Shown here: positions 56,401 through 64,000 of the stretch, one piece after another
How the letters are laid out: each line of letters begins with the position of its first letter
Position numbering within the stretch: position 1 is the stretch's first letter
Assembly: GCF_002914525.1 (NCBI RefSeq)
Contig: NZ_LODW01000055.1
Location: forward strand, 24,628-88,627
Direction of reading: 5' to 3'
DNA: 64,000 nt
From: Rhizobium hidalgonense
GTDB lineage: Bacteria > Pseudomonadota > Alphaproteobacteria > Rhizobiales > Rhizobiaceae
Notes under the pieces: model-generated
Database searches by the model: none
What the model was told of the DNA's origin: nothing
Seen by the model: the letters and a program-made list of their open reading frames with translations, nothing else
Made by a program: the position numbers and the translations under genes

Positions 56401-59400
56401 CGCCCGGCGCACCTGGCGTTATTTCGAGACCTTCACCACCGCCGAGCAGAACTATCTGCCGCCCGACAATATCCAGGAAACGCCGCATGTGATTGTCGCG
56501 GCGCGTACCTCGCCGACCAATATCGGCGTCTATCTGCTTTCCGTCGTGTCCGGCCGGCAATTCGGCTGGTTCTCCTTCGAGGAGACGCTCGAGCGACTGG
56601 AACAGACGATTTCGACGATCGACCGAATGGAGAAATTCCGCGGTCATCTATTCAACTGGTATCACACCGATACGCTGCAGACGTTGGGCCCTCGTTATGT
56701 CTCGGCCGTCGACAGCGGCAATCTCGCCGGCCACCTGATCGCCATTTCGTCGGCCTGCCGCAACTGGGCCGAGGCGCCGTCCGCCCACATGCAGGGCAAT
56801 CTCGACGGTGTCGGCGACACGGCCGGCATTCTCGGTGAAGTGCTGGCGGACCTGCCCGATGACCGTAAGACCGTGCGGCCGCTGCGCCGGCGGCTGGAGG
56901 AACGCATCGTCGGCTTCCAGAACGCGCTTGCCGCCGTCAAGCGCGAGCATGAATTCGCCTCGATCCGCATCATCAACCTCGCCGTTCTCGCCCGCGACAT
57001 CGAAAAACTCGCCGCCAATCTCGACCATGAGGTCAAGTCGAAGCAGAGCGAAGAGGTCACTCAATGGGCGGCATCGCTGGTGAAGGTCTGCGAGGCGCAT
57101 ATTTCAGACAGCACCTTCGACCTCTCCAAGGTCGATGCGCTCAGGCCGCGGCTGGTGGCGCTGCGCGACAAGGCCCGCGATCTCGCTTTCTCGATGGATT
57201 TCGGCTTCCTGTTCCGGCCGGAACGGCGCCTGCTGTCGATCGGCTACCGCGTCGAAAGCGGTGAACTCGACCAGGCCTGCTACGACCTTCTCGCCTCGGA
57301 ATGCCGCCTGACCAGCCTGTTCGGCATCGCCAAGGGCGATCTGCCGACCGAGCACTGGTACCGTCTCGGCCGCCAGGTCGTGCCTGTGGGATCGCGCGGC
57401 GCGCTGGTCTCCTGGTCCGGCTCGATGTTCGAATATCTGATGCCGCCGCTCGTCATGCAGGAGCGCGGCGGGGGCATTCTCAACCAGACTAACAATCTGG
57501 TCGTCGTCGAACAGATGAATTACGCCCGCAAGCTCGGCATTCCGTGGGGCATTTCGGAGGCGGCATTCAATGCCCGCGACCATAACCTCAATTACCAGTA
57601 CACGAATTTCGGCGTGCCGACGCTCGGCCTGAAGCGCGGCCTCGGCCACAATGCCGTCATCGCGCCTTATGCATCGCTGCTCGCCAGCCAGTACGACCCG
57701 CCGGGCGCGCTCGAAAATCTGCAGCGGTTGCGCAAGGTCGGTGCGCTCGGCAAGTTCGGCTTCCACGATGCCGTCGACTTCACGCCGACGCGCGTGCCGG
57801 AAGGCAAGAAATGCGCCGTGGTCTACAACTATTACGCCCACCATCACGGCATGTCGATCGCAGCCGTCGCCAACGTCGCCTTCAACGGCCATCTGCGTGA
57901 ACTCTTCCACGCCGATCCGGTCATCGAGGCGGCCGAGCTGCTGCTGCAGGAAAAGGCGCCGCGCGACATTCCGGTCATGAGCGGCAAGCATGAATCCGAC
58001 ACGCCGGCCAGCATCCAGGACGATCTGCTGCGGCCGGAGATCAGGAAGATCAGCGAGCCGGCTTCGCGTGACCGCGAACTCGTGTTTCTGTCGAACGGTC
58101 ATTATTCACTGATGCTGACGGCGACCGGCGCCGGTTATTCCCGCTGGAACGGCCTTTCCGTATCCCGCTGGAAAGCCGATCCGACCGAAGACCGCTGGGG
58201 CAGCTTCATCTTCCTGCGCGATACCGCCACCAATGAATGGTGGTCGACGACATCCGAGCCGAAGGGTGTCGAAGGCGAGAAGATCAAGGTCGAATTCGCC
58301 GACGAGAAGGCGCAGTTCACCAAGACGGTCGGCGACCTCACGAGCGAGGTGGAGTGCATCATCGCCACCGAGCATGATGCCGAGGCCCGCCGCGTCACCC
58401 TGCTCAACATGGGTGGGGAAGACCGTTTCATCGAAGTCACCTCCTACCTCGAACCGGTGATTACCTCCGACGATACCGACAATGCGCATCCGGCATTCGC
58501 ACGGATGTTCGTCAAGACCGAGATCGGCAAGCGCGGCGATGTCATCCGCGCCGAACGCAACAAGCGCGATCCGAACGAGCCGAACATCAGCATCGCCCAT
58601 CTGATCGTCGACAATGCCGGCGACACCCGTCACACGGAATTCGAGACCGACCGGCGCAAGTTCATCGGCCGCGGCCGCAGCTTGGCCGATGCGGCCGCCT
58701 TCGATCCGGGGGCGACGCTTTCCGGCAGCGACGGCTTCATGCTCGATCCCGTGATGTCGCTGCGCCGCACCGTCCGCGTGCCGGCCGGCAAGAAAGTCAG
58801 CGTGATCTTCTGGACGATTGCAGCGCCGAGCCGCGACGAAGTCGACAAGGCGGTCAATCGCTACCGTCATCCCGACGCCTTTACCCACGAGTTGGTCCAG
58901 GCCTGGACGCGCACGCAGGTGCAGATGCGCCATGTGGGCGTCACGTCGCAGCAGGCGGCCGCCTTCCAGCATCTCGGCCGTTACCTCGTCTATCCCGACA
59001 TGCAGCTGCGCAAGGACGAAGCGACCGTCGAGGCCGGCCTTCAATCGCAATCGGCGCTGTGGCCGTTGGCGATCTCCGGTGACTTCCCGATCTTCACGCT
59101 GCGCATCAACGACGACATGGATCTCGAGATCGCCCGTGAGGCGCTGCTGGCGCAGGAATATCTGCGCTCGCGCGGCGTCACGGCCGATCTCGTCATCATG
59201 AACGAACGCGCCTCTTCCTATGCGCAGGACATGCAGCACGCTCTCGACGCCATGTGCGAAAACGTGCGCCGCATGGGCCAGGCCGACGGCTTGCGCCAGC
59301 ATATCTTTGCGGTTCGCAAGGACCTGATGGAGGAAAGCACCTATCATGCGCTGATCGCGGCTTCCCGCGTCACGCTGCATACGAAGAACGGCAAGGTCGT

Positions 59401-61921
59401 CGACCAGATCAACCGCGCCGTGGCGCTATTTGCACCCTCCAAGGAGGAGCTGCAGGAGATGGAACGGGCCGAGCGCAACAAGGTCCCGGTCAAGCGCATC
59501 GCGCCGGTGCCGCCACCGGCGGTGCCCGCTGTCGTCATCGAGGAAGAGGGCGACCTCGACTTCTGGAACGGCATCGGCGGCTTTGCCCGCGACGGACGTG
59601 AATATGTCGTTCGCCTGCCCGGCGGCCACGCGACGCCGCAGCCCTGGATCAATGTCATATCCAATGACAGGTTCGGCTTCCACGTGTCGGCCGAGGGCGC
59701 CGGCTTTACCTGGAGCGCCAATTCGCGCGACTATCAGCTGACCTCATGGTCGAACGATGCGGTGATCAACCGTTCGGGTGAGGCGTTCTATCTCGCCGAT
59801 CTCGACAGCGGTGCCGTCATGACGCCGTTCGCGGCGCTTTCGCGCCGGCCGGACATCCGTTTCGAAGCCCGCCACGGGCTCGGCTATTCCGTTTTCTCCA
59901 GCGTTCAGCACGAGATTGCGCTGGAGCTGACGCAGACGATCGACCGCGAAAGGCCAGTGAAACTGCAGCGCCTGCGCCTGCGCAACACCGGTTCGACCAG
60001 CCGCAGGCTGCGTCTCTATGGTTATGTCGAGTGGATCCTCGGCAGCAATGCGGCCCGCACCGCGCCCTTCATCCTGTCTAGATATGACGAGGAGGCCGGG
60101 GCGCTGTTTGCCACCAATCCCTACAGCATCGATTATTCCAACCGCACCGCCTTCTTCGCGGCGAGCGAGGCGCTTTCGAGCTTCTCGGCAAGCCGGCGCG
60201 AATTCGTCGGCAAGGCGGGGACGATCCAGGCGCCGCAGACCGTCACCTCCGCCGCCTCGCTTTCCGGCACGGCCGACCTCGACGGTGATCCGGCCGCAGC
60301 CCTTGCGATCGACGTCGAGCTTAGCGCCGGCGAGGAGCGCGACTTCTTCTTCTTCCTCGGCGATACGCCGACGGAGGAAGAAGCGCGTGGTGTGATCGCC
60401 GATATCCGCAAGGTTTCGTTCGACGATACCGTCGAGGCGAATCGGGCCTTCTGGCGGGATTTTACCGGCAGGCTGCAGATTTCGACGCCGGATCGCGGGA
60501 TGAACAATCTCGTCAACACCTGGCTGCCCTATCAGAGCCTCGGCTGCCGCATCATGGCCCGCACCGCCTTCTACCAGGCAAGCGGCGCCTTCGGCTTCCG
60601 CGATCAGCTGCAGGACACGCTGGCCTTCGTGCTGCACGAACCCAAGCTTGCCCGCGGGCAGATCCTGAATGCCGCTTCACGCCAATTCCGCGAAGGCGAC
60701 GTGCAGCATTGGTGGCTGCCGGGAACGGGCGCGGGCGTGCGCACCTTGATCTCGGACGACGTCGTGTGGCTCGCTTACGCGATCCATCATTACCGCAGCG
60801 TCACTGGCGACAGAAGCGTGCTCGACGAGGAGATTGCCTTCCTGGAAGGGCCGGCTCTGCTCGAAGGCCAGCATGACTCCTTCTACAAGCCGGAGATTTC
60901 CGAGGACAAGGCGAGCGTCTACGAGCACGCGGCGCTGGCTCTCGATCTCGCTATCGCCCGCAAGGGCACTAACGGCCTGCCGCTGTTCCTTGGCGGCGAT
61001 TGGAACGATGGCATGAACCGCGTCGGTATCGGCGGGCGCGGCACCAGCGTCTGGCTCGGCTGGTTCCTGGCCGGCGCATTGCGCTCCTTCACTCCCTATG
61101 CCGAAGAGCGCGGCGACACGGCACGTGTGGAGCGCTGGTCGGCGCATCTGACCGAGCTGAAGAAGGCGCTCGAAACTGCGGGTTGGGATGGCGGCTATTA
61201 TCGCCGCGGCACGTTCGACGACGGTGCGCTGCTCGGCTCCAAGGAAAGCCCCGAATGCCGGATCGATTCGATTGCGCAATCATGGAGCGTGCTGTCGGGC
61301 GAGGGTGATCCAGCCCGCGCCGTCACGGCGATGGATGCCGTGCTCGACCAACTGGTCGATGAGGATGCCCGCATCATCCGTCTGTTCACGCCGCCCTTTA
61401 TCAATTCCGCTAGGGATCCCGGCTATATCAAGGCCTATCCCCCGGGTGTGCGCGAAAATGGCGGGCAATATACCCATGCCGCGACCTGGGTGGTGATGGC
61501 GCTGGCGGAGCTGAAGCGGGGCGATGACGCGTTGCGCTGCTTCCAGATCCTCAACCCGATCACCCATGCGCTCGACAAGGCTTCGGCGGAAGAATACCGC
61601 GTCGAACCCTATGTCGTGGCGGCCGACGTCTACGGGCATGAGCCCTATACGTCGCGCGGCGGCTGGACCTGGTATACCGGCTCCGCCGGCTGGCTCTACC
61701 GCGCCGCCGTAGAGGGCATCCTCGGCATCCGGCTGAAGGGCGGGAAGCTCTACGTGCGGCCGTCGCTCCCGTCGGAATGGGACGGTTTTGCGGCAGAGGT
61801 GGAACAGGGCGGCGGCAAATACCGCATTTCGGTCTCAAAAGCGTCCAATGACAGCGGCTACACTCTGTCAATCAACGGCTGCGAAGTCACCGATCCCGCA
61901 GAGGGATATCCGCTCGGATAA
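53402..61921 (+). CDS. ndvB: Cyclic beta-1,2-glucan synthase (NdvB/ChvB)
   Basis: This 2839-aa inner-membrane protein has nearly the same size as Sinorhizobium NdvB and Agrobacterium ChvB (about 2830). It builds cyclic beta-1,2-glucan from UDP-glucose while bound to the growing chain, for osmoadaptation and plant infection. Order: a cytosolic N-part (1-400) and two helices (about 405-460), then the GT84 glycosyltransferase with DxD in YVMTLDADTRL (about D623/D625) and QHRWARGDWQ (about 771). Four more helices (810-970) follow, then a glycoamylase-like domain (about 1280-1500, YYAHHHGMSIAAV). Two GH94 beta-sandwich units begin near 1563 and 2086, and the GH94 phosphorylase barrel has the acid FLGGDWNDGMNRVG near 2533, which controls ring length. 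ATG 53402 (MSISNLSPSLPREPE) is the family start. Confidence 0.97.
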   Translation: MSISNLSPSLPREPETKQIDHNDSIRSTYLAIEDIKGIGDAVARGSVDRLPAFAPFDFFARHKENEKEILRVYRTTATDVEAGETITPAAEWLLDNHYIVEEAIQEVRRDFPRRFYRELPTMTVGGVEVPRTLVLAWLYVAHTHSTISQESLTALVDGFQASETLRIGELWALPSLVRYVLVENLRRISSRVEASRRLRRRANEAADELVRLTDPAAAASYLKTLEPLAEDNTFSTQFLYRMRDGSQTSSLAITWLDERLEELGRNTEEATTAEHSRLSSGNVTMGNIIRSLREIDDAEWSVWVEQVSHVDKLLWEHSDYGILDSGSRNKYRKQIEKLAKRSPLTEMQIAQLALDMTDAAKASDEPQPHEPNVGGFLSGAQRPKLEARASYRPTVTQHFVRAVRQFNWLAIAVPVMLLTVIAMAIVGRFMANAGMGAIEIALLLIMFSLPASEGATGLFNTVLSFFVTPARLVGYEFKEGIPEDARTLLVVPCLISNRDSVDDHVRNLEVHYLANPRGELYFALLSDWPDSEAEETPADLEVLDYARREIANLSARYAYDGKTRFYLLHRRRLYNPSEGVWMGWERKRGKLHELNMLLRGDRDTTYLPGANTVPANVQYVMTLDADTRLMRDAVTKLVGKLYHPINRPVINPKTGRVESGYGVLQPRVTPSLTTGKDASVFQRVFSINRGLDPYVFTVSDVYQDLAGEGTFTGKGLYHVDAFEASLKGRIDENSVLSHDLLEGSMARCALVTDLELVEDFPIRYEVETSRQHRWARGDWQLLPYMFNPKYGVTALGRWKMFDNLRRSLTPIAWFFASVLGWYFMGPLGALIWQILLIFCLFVAPTLSLINGIIPRTSDIIARAHLYTVWSDITAANAQVALRIVFIADSAAMMADAIGRSLYRLFVSRKLMLQWRTAASVQAGSQGTLVSYYKQMWHAPVLALLALGFAALPGGSAFVVGIPFALLWILSPVVAWYVSQSAETEDRLEVADSVSSELRKIARRTWRYFETFTTAEQNYLPPDNIQETPHVIVAARTSPTNIGVYLLSVVSGRQFGWFSFEETLERLEQTISTIDRMEKFRGHLFNWYHTDTLQTLGPRYVSAVDSGNLAGHLIAISSACRNWAEAPSAHMQGNLDGVGDTAGILGEVLADLPDDRKTVRPLRRRLEERIVGFQNALAAVKREHEFASIRIINLAVLARDIEKLAANLDHEVKSKQSEEVTQWAASLVKVCEAHISDSTFDLSKVDALRPRLVALRDKARDLAFSMDFGFLFRPERRLLSIGYRVESGELDQACYDLLASECRLTSLFGIAKGDLPTEHWYRLGRQVVPVGSRGALVSWSGSMFEYLMPPLVMQERGGGILNQTNNLVVVEQMNYARKLGIPWGISEAAFNARDHNLNYQYTNFGVPTLGLKRGLGHNAVIAPYASLLASQYDPPGALENLQRLRKVGALGKFGFHDAVDFTPTRVPEGKKCAVVYNYYAHHHGMSIAAVANVAFNGHLRELFHADPVIEAAELLLQEKAPRDIPVMSGKHESDTPASIQDDLLRPEIRKISEPASRDRELVFLSNGHYSLMLTATGAGYSRWNGLSVSRWKADPTEDRWGSFIFLRDTATNEWWSTTSEPKGVEGEKIKVEFADEKAQFTKTVGDLTSEVECIIATEHDAEARRVTLLNMGGEDRFIEVTSYLEPVITSDDTDNAHPAFARMFVKTEIGKRGDVIRAERNKRDPNEPNISIAHLIVDNAGDTRHTEFETDRRKFIGRGRSLADAAAFDPGATLSGSDGFMLDPVMSLRRTVRVPAGKKVSVIFWTIAAPSRDEVDKAVNRYRHPDAFTHELVQAWTRTQVQMRHVGVTSQQAAAFQHLGRYLVYPDMQLRKDEATVEAGLQSQSALWPLAISGDFPIFTLRINDDMDLEIAREALLAQEYLRSRGVTADLVIMNERASSYAQDMQHALDAMCENVRRMGQADGLRQHIFAVRKDLMEESTYHALIAASRVTLHTKNGKVVDQINRAVALFAPSKEELQEMERAERNKVPVKRIAPVPPPAVPAVVIEEEGDLDFWNGIGGFARDGREYVVRLPGGHATPQPWINVISNDRFGFHVSAEGAGFTWSANSRDYQLTSWSNDAVINRSGEAFYLADLDSGAVMTPFAALSRRPDIRFEARHGLGYSVFSSVQHEIALELTQTIDRERPVKLQRLRLRNTGSTSRRLRLYGYVEWILGSNAARTAPFILSRYDEEAGALFATNPYSIDYSNRTAFFAASEALSSFSASRREFVGKAGTIQAPQTVTSAASLSGTADLDGDPAAALAIDVELSAGEERDFFFFLGDTPTEEEARGVIADIRKVSFDDTVEANRAFWRDFTGRLQISTPDRGMNNLVNTWLPYQSLGCRIMARTAFYQASGAFGFRDQLQDTLAFVLHEPKLARGQILNAASRQFREGDVQHWWLPGTGAGVRTLISDDVVWLAYAIHHYRSVTGDRSVLDEEIAFLEGPALLEGQHDSFYKPEISEDKASVYEHAALALDLAIARKGTNGLPLFLGGDWNDGMNRVGIGGRGTSVWLGWFLAGALRSFTPYAEERGDTARVERWSAHLTELKKALETAGWDGGYYRRGTFDDGALLGSKESPECRIDSIAQSWSVLSGEGDPARAVTAMDAVLDQLVDEDARIIRLFTPPFINSARDPGYIKAYPPGVRENGGQYTHAATWVVMALAELKRGDDALRCFQILNPITHALDKASAEEYRVEPYVVAADVYGHEPYTSRGGWTWYTGSAGWLYRAAVEGILGIRLKGGKLYVRPSLPSEWDGFAAEVEQGGGKYRISVSKASNDSGYTLSINGCEVTDPAEGYPLG

Positions 61922-62023
61922 CAGCGTTCTCCACGCTGAAAAACACGGCGATTCGCGGCGGCCAAAAGGGAACCCTTTTGGCCGTCGTCGCGTTTGCAAA
62001 TCGGACAACAGGAGACATCCCCT

Positions 62024-63262
62024 ATGGCAAGCACGCGGACCGAAGCCATCGGCACCGAGCGCACATCCTTCTCCGCCGCTGCATCACAGCGCGACACGCG
62101 GCTAGACGTCTTGCGTGGCCTCGCCCTGATCATGATCTTCATCAATCATGTTCCCGGACAGATCTTCGAATATGTGACGACAAAGAATTTCGGTTTCTCC
62201 GATGCTGCCGAGGCCTTCGTGCTGATCTCCGGCATTGCCGTCGGCCTTGCCTATGGTTCCGGGTTCCGGCCGGGCAACCGCCTCAAGATGGCGCTCAAGG
62301 CGGTCAAGCGCGCCTTTACTCTTTATCTCGCTCATATGATCACCACCTTCATGACGCTGGCGCTGTTCATCTGCGGCGCGTGGCTGTTTCACCGGCCGGG
62401 CTTGCTGGTCGAAATCAATATTCTGGCGCTGCTGATGAACCTGAAGGAAGGTATTCCGGCGCTGCTGCTGCTCGGCCACCAGATCGGCTACAACAATATC
62501 CTGCCGATGTACGGCGCGTTGATGCTGATGGTGCCGATCATCCTGTTCCTGAATGCGCGCAGCCCGTTGCTGGCACTCGGCGTCTCCGGTACGGTCTGGC
62601 TGCTTGCGGGCATCTACGAGGTGGCGCCGCACAATATGCTGATCGAGAGCTACTGGTTTCTCAATCCGCTTTCCTGGCAGTTCCTGTTTTCGATCGGTAT
62701 CGTTTCGATGCTGCATATCAAGCGCGGCGGCACGATCCCCCGGCATCCGTTGCTGCTTGCGGTTGCGGCCGCTTACGTCGCCCTGTCCTTTATTTGGGTG
62801 ACCGGCCATCTCTGGGCCCTCGGCAACTCGCTGGCAGCCCTTGGCCTGCCGACTGTCATCACCGGTTTCGACAAGACCTTCTTGTCATTGCCACGGCTGC
62901 TTCATGTGCTGGCGCTGACCTACCTCGTCATCAGCATTCCGGCGTTCTCGCGTATTCTACGCCGTCCTGCCGACCATCCGCTGACCATTCTCGGCCGCCA
63001 TTCGCTGAATATCTTCGTCGCCGGCACGATCCTCGCCATGATCGGCCAAGTGGTGCTTTTTATCACCAACAAGGATCCGCTGGTTGGGCCGCTCTTCGTG
63101 GTCGCCGGCATCTCGACGCAATTCGCCTATGCCTATTATCTCGAACGCAAACGTCGAGAGGGCAAGGTCAAGGAGAAACTCGTCACTGAGCCCGCCACCA
63201 TCCCGGTGCCCGTCCGCGCCGGCGGAACGGCCAACGTCTACCGCCGCAACGATCGGAAATAA
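62024..63262 (+). CDS. opgC: OpgC-family glucan-modifying membrane acyltransferase
   Basis: This protein is 412 aa from ATG 62024 (MASTRTEAIGTERTSFSAAA), with AGGAGAC upstream. It begins TRLDVLRGLALIMIFINHVP, the acyltransferase-3/OpgC start, and has about ten membrane helices with PADHPLTILGRHSLNIFVAG near the end. OpgC enzymes add succinyl or other anionic groups to periplasmic glucans. It lies 102 bp downstream of ndvB, so it probably substitutes the cyclic glucan made by NdvB. The anionic group (succinyl or phosphoglycerol) is not told by sequence. Confidence 0.92.
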   Translation: MASTRTEAIGTERTSFSAAASQRDTRLDVLRGLALIMIFINHVPGQIFEYVTTKNFGFSDAAEAFVLISGIAVGLAYGSGFRPGNRLKMALKAVKRAFTLYLAHMITTFMTLALFICGAWLFHRPGLLVEINILALLMNLKEGIPALLLLGHQIGYNNILPMYGALMLMVPIILFLNARSPLLALGVSGTVWLLAGIYEVAPHNMLIESYWFLNPLSWQFLFSIGIVSMLHIKRGGTIPRHPLLLAVAAAYVALSFIWVTGHLWALGNSLAALGLPTVITGFDKTFLSLPRLLHVLALTYLVISIPAFSRILRRPADHPLTILGRHSLNIFVAGTILAMIGQVVLFITNKDPLVGPLFVVAGISTQFAYAYYLERKRREGKVKEKLVTEPATIPVPVRAGGTANVYRRNDRK

Positions 63263-63288
63263 GTCTCGGACATCCTGTGAGATGAACT

Positions 63289-63321
63289 AGCCGGTGGCCG
63301 ATGGCCGCCGGCTCAATTTTT
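63289..63321 (+). terminator. Intrinsic terminator of ndvB-opgC
   Basis: AGCCGGTGGCC / GGCCGCCGGCT (63289-63299, 63303-63313, one wobble) closes on a 3-nt loop and is followed by CAATTTTTA. It overlaps the stop codon of the convergent VOC gene. Confidence 0.8.
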
Positions 63322-63666
63322 ATGGACGAGAATGTTCACCAATTTGCCCAGGGGATCACGCACATAAAAGCGCCTGACGCCCCAGGGCTCGTCGGCCGGC
63401 CCGTACTCGATCGCAAAGCCGGCAACCGACATCGCCTCGAAGGCGGCATCGAGATCGTCGACCTCGATCGAGAGATCGGGTACCGGCGTTCCTGAACCGC
63501 CCTCGCTGGCGATGCTGAGCTGGATGGTCATCGGCCTCGCGGCGCCGAAGGTCGTGATCCAGCCGTGATCCATGATGACGTCGAGCCCGAGGATCTCCTG
63601 ATAGAACCGCCGGGCCGGCGTGATGTCAGGGGCTTCGATATTGGCGACGATGCGCAGGACCTTCAT
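63313..63666 (-). CDS. VOC-superfamily (glyoxalase/bleomycin-resistance-like) protein
   Basis: This 117-aa single VOC unit-pair protein has MKVLRIVANIEAPDITPARR, then RFYQEILGLDVIMDHGWITT, EVDDLDAAFEAMSVAGFAIE and the C-terminal RRFYVRDPLGKLVNILVHKN. The Glu/His metal-ligand pattern of dioxygenases is incomplete, so no substrate can be named. ATG 63666 follows AGGAG. It is convergent with opgC. Confidence 0.82.
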   Translation of the reverse strand: MKVLRIVANIEAPDITPARRFYQEILGLDVIMDHGWITTFGAARPMTIQLSIASEGGSGTPVPDLSIEVDDLDAAFEAMSVAGFAIEYGPADEPWGVRRFYVRDPLGKLVNILVHKN

Positions 63667-63768
63667 GGGTGTTTCTCCTGTGCTTGGGACAGGCGGAGGG
63701 TAGGGAAGAACGGCGGGGGATCAATCGGTCTTTGTCTCACTGGCGAGGTTGGCCGTGTGGCGCCCCTT

Positions 63769-63957
63769 CTGCCCTGCCGGGCATCTCCCCCACAGGTGGG
63801 GAGATTGGACGGGGCGATGGTTTCCCCAAAGAACTGCCCATCACACGAATCTGAACAGAAGGCGATTTGGCAAGGCAACCGGAGCGTTTGATGTTTTGCG
63901 GTGGACCAAGCCTCCTGCCAATCTCCACCCTTGTGGGGGAGATGCCCGGCAGGGCAG
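63769..63957. repeat. 189-bp inverted-repeat element
   Basis: The ends 63769-63808 and 63918-63957 are inverted 40-bp copies that differ at about four positions. They carry the CCTGCCGGGCATCTCCCCCA motif of common rhizobial repeats and enclose about 109 bp without a gene. The stretch from 63667 to the window end contains no credible CDS. Confidence 0.75.
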
Positions 63958-64000
63958 AGCGACTGTCTTGGAAGTCAAGCGTTTTGCCATGCTTTCTGGT

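Noticed and set aside
54743..56647. 634-codon antisense open frame inside ndvB
   Set aside because: The composition is of a shadow type and it contradicts the invariant NdvB reading frame.

Overview
The window looks like a stretch of the main chromosome of a fast-growing rhizobium of the Rhizobium etli / R. leguminosarum type. The evidence is high GC, a full-length cyclic beta-1,2-glucan synthase gene (ndvB/chvB type) followed by opgC, an alphaproteobacterial LexA box (GAAC-N7-GAAC) in front of imuA-imuB-dnaE2, the alphaproteobacterial order rplU-rpmA ... obgE-proB-proA-nadD-rsfS-rlmH, short palindromic intergenic elements typical of Rhizobiaceae, and a small RNA with the architecture of the alpha-r14 (NfeR1) family. 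The species assignment is inference. No prophage, transposase, conjugation gene or CRISPR array was seen.

Layout. 1-9.9 kb: the end of an FtsX-type ABC permease with a His-rich loop, an MHS-family MFS transporter with a large insertion, a PAP2 phosphatase, leuB, a serine/threonine dehydratase-like enzyme, a 312-bp MITE-like inverted-repeat element, leuD, a VOC protein, a small membrane protein, a CitE-like lyase with a DUF1737 protein, and a small zincin. 9.9-16.9 kb: the SOS mutagenesis operon imuA-imuB-dnaE2, then bfd-bfr for iron storage. 16.9-22.7 kb (minus strand): rppH, a polysaccharide deacetylase, ctpA, an EnvC-like factor, rlmH and rsfS. 22.9-26.1 kb: a ModE-like regulator tail to tail with the modABC molybdate transporter, whose modA and modB are split by a repeat. 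26.4-26.6 kb: the three-hairpin small RNA with anti-Shine-Dalgarno loops.

26.6-33.8 kb: nadD, proA, proB, obgE, a divergent EEP-family hydrolase, two overlapping GNAT genes, rpmA and rplU. 34.1-38.2 kb: tRNA-Ser(CGA), a frameshifted DsbA-like gene, a DUF6880 protein, a DUF2934 protein, a GNAT and a ThuA-like protein. 38.4-41.5 kb: galE overlapping a sulfatase, then a DUF1993 protein. 41.9-45.5 kb: a complete CUT2 sugar ABC operon. 45.8-52.2 kb: a membrane dipeptidase followed by a complete five-gene dipeptide/oligopeptide ABC operon. 52.3-63.7 kb: two small ORFs, ndvB (2839 aa), opgC and a VOC protein; the window ends in a 189-bp inverted-repeat element.

How the genes work together. ImuA, ImuB and DnaE2 form the LexA-controlled translesion mutasome. 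Bfd releases iron from Bfr. LeuB and LeuD serve leucine synthesis, and ProB and ProA proline synthesis. CtpA, the EnvC-like factor and the deacetylase form an envelope module. NdvB makes cyclic glucan that OpgC probably decorates in the periplasm. The dipeptidase probably hydrolyses what its neighbouring importer brings in.
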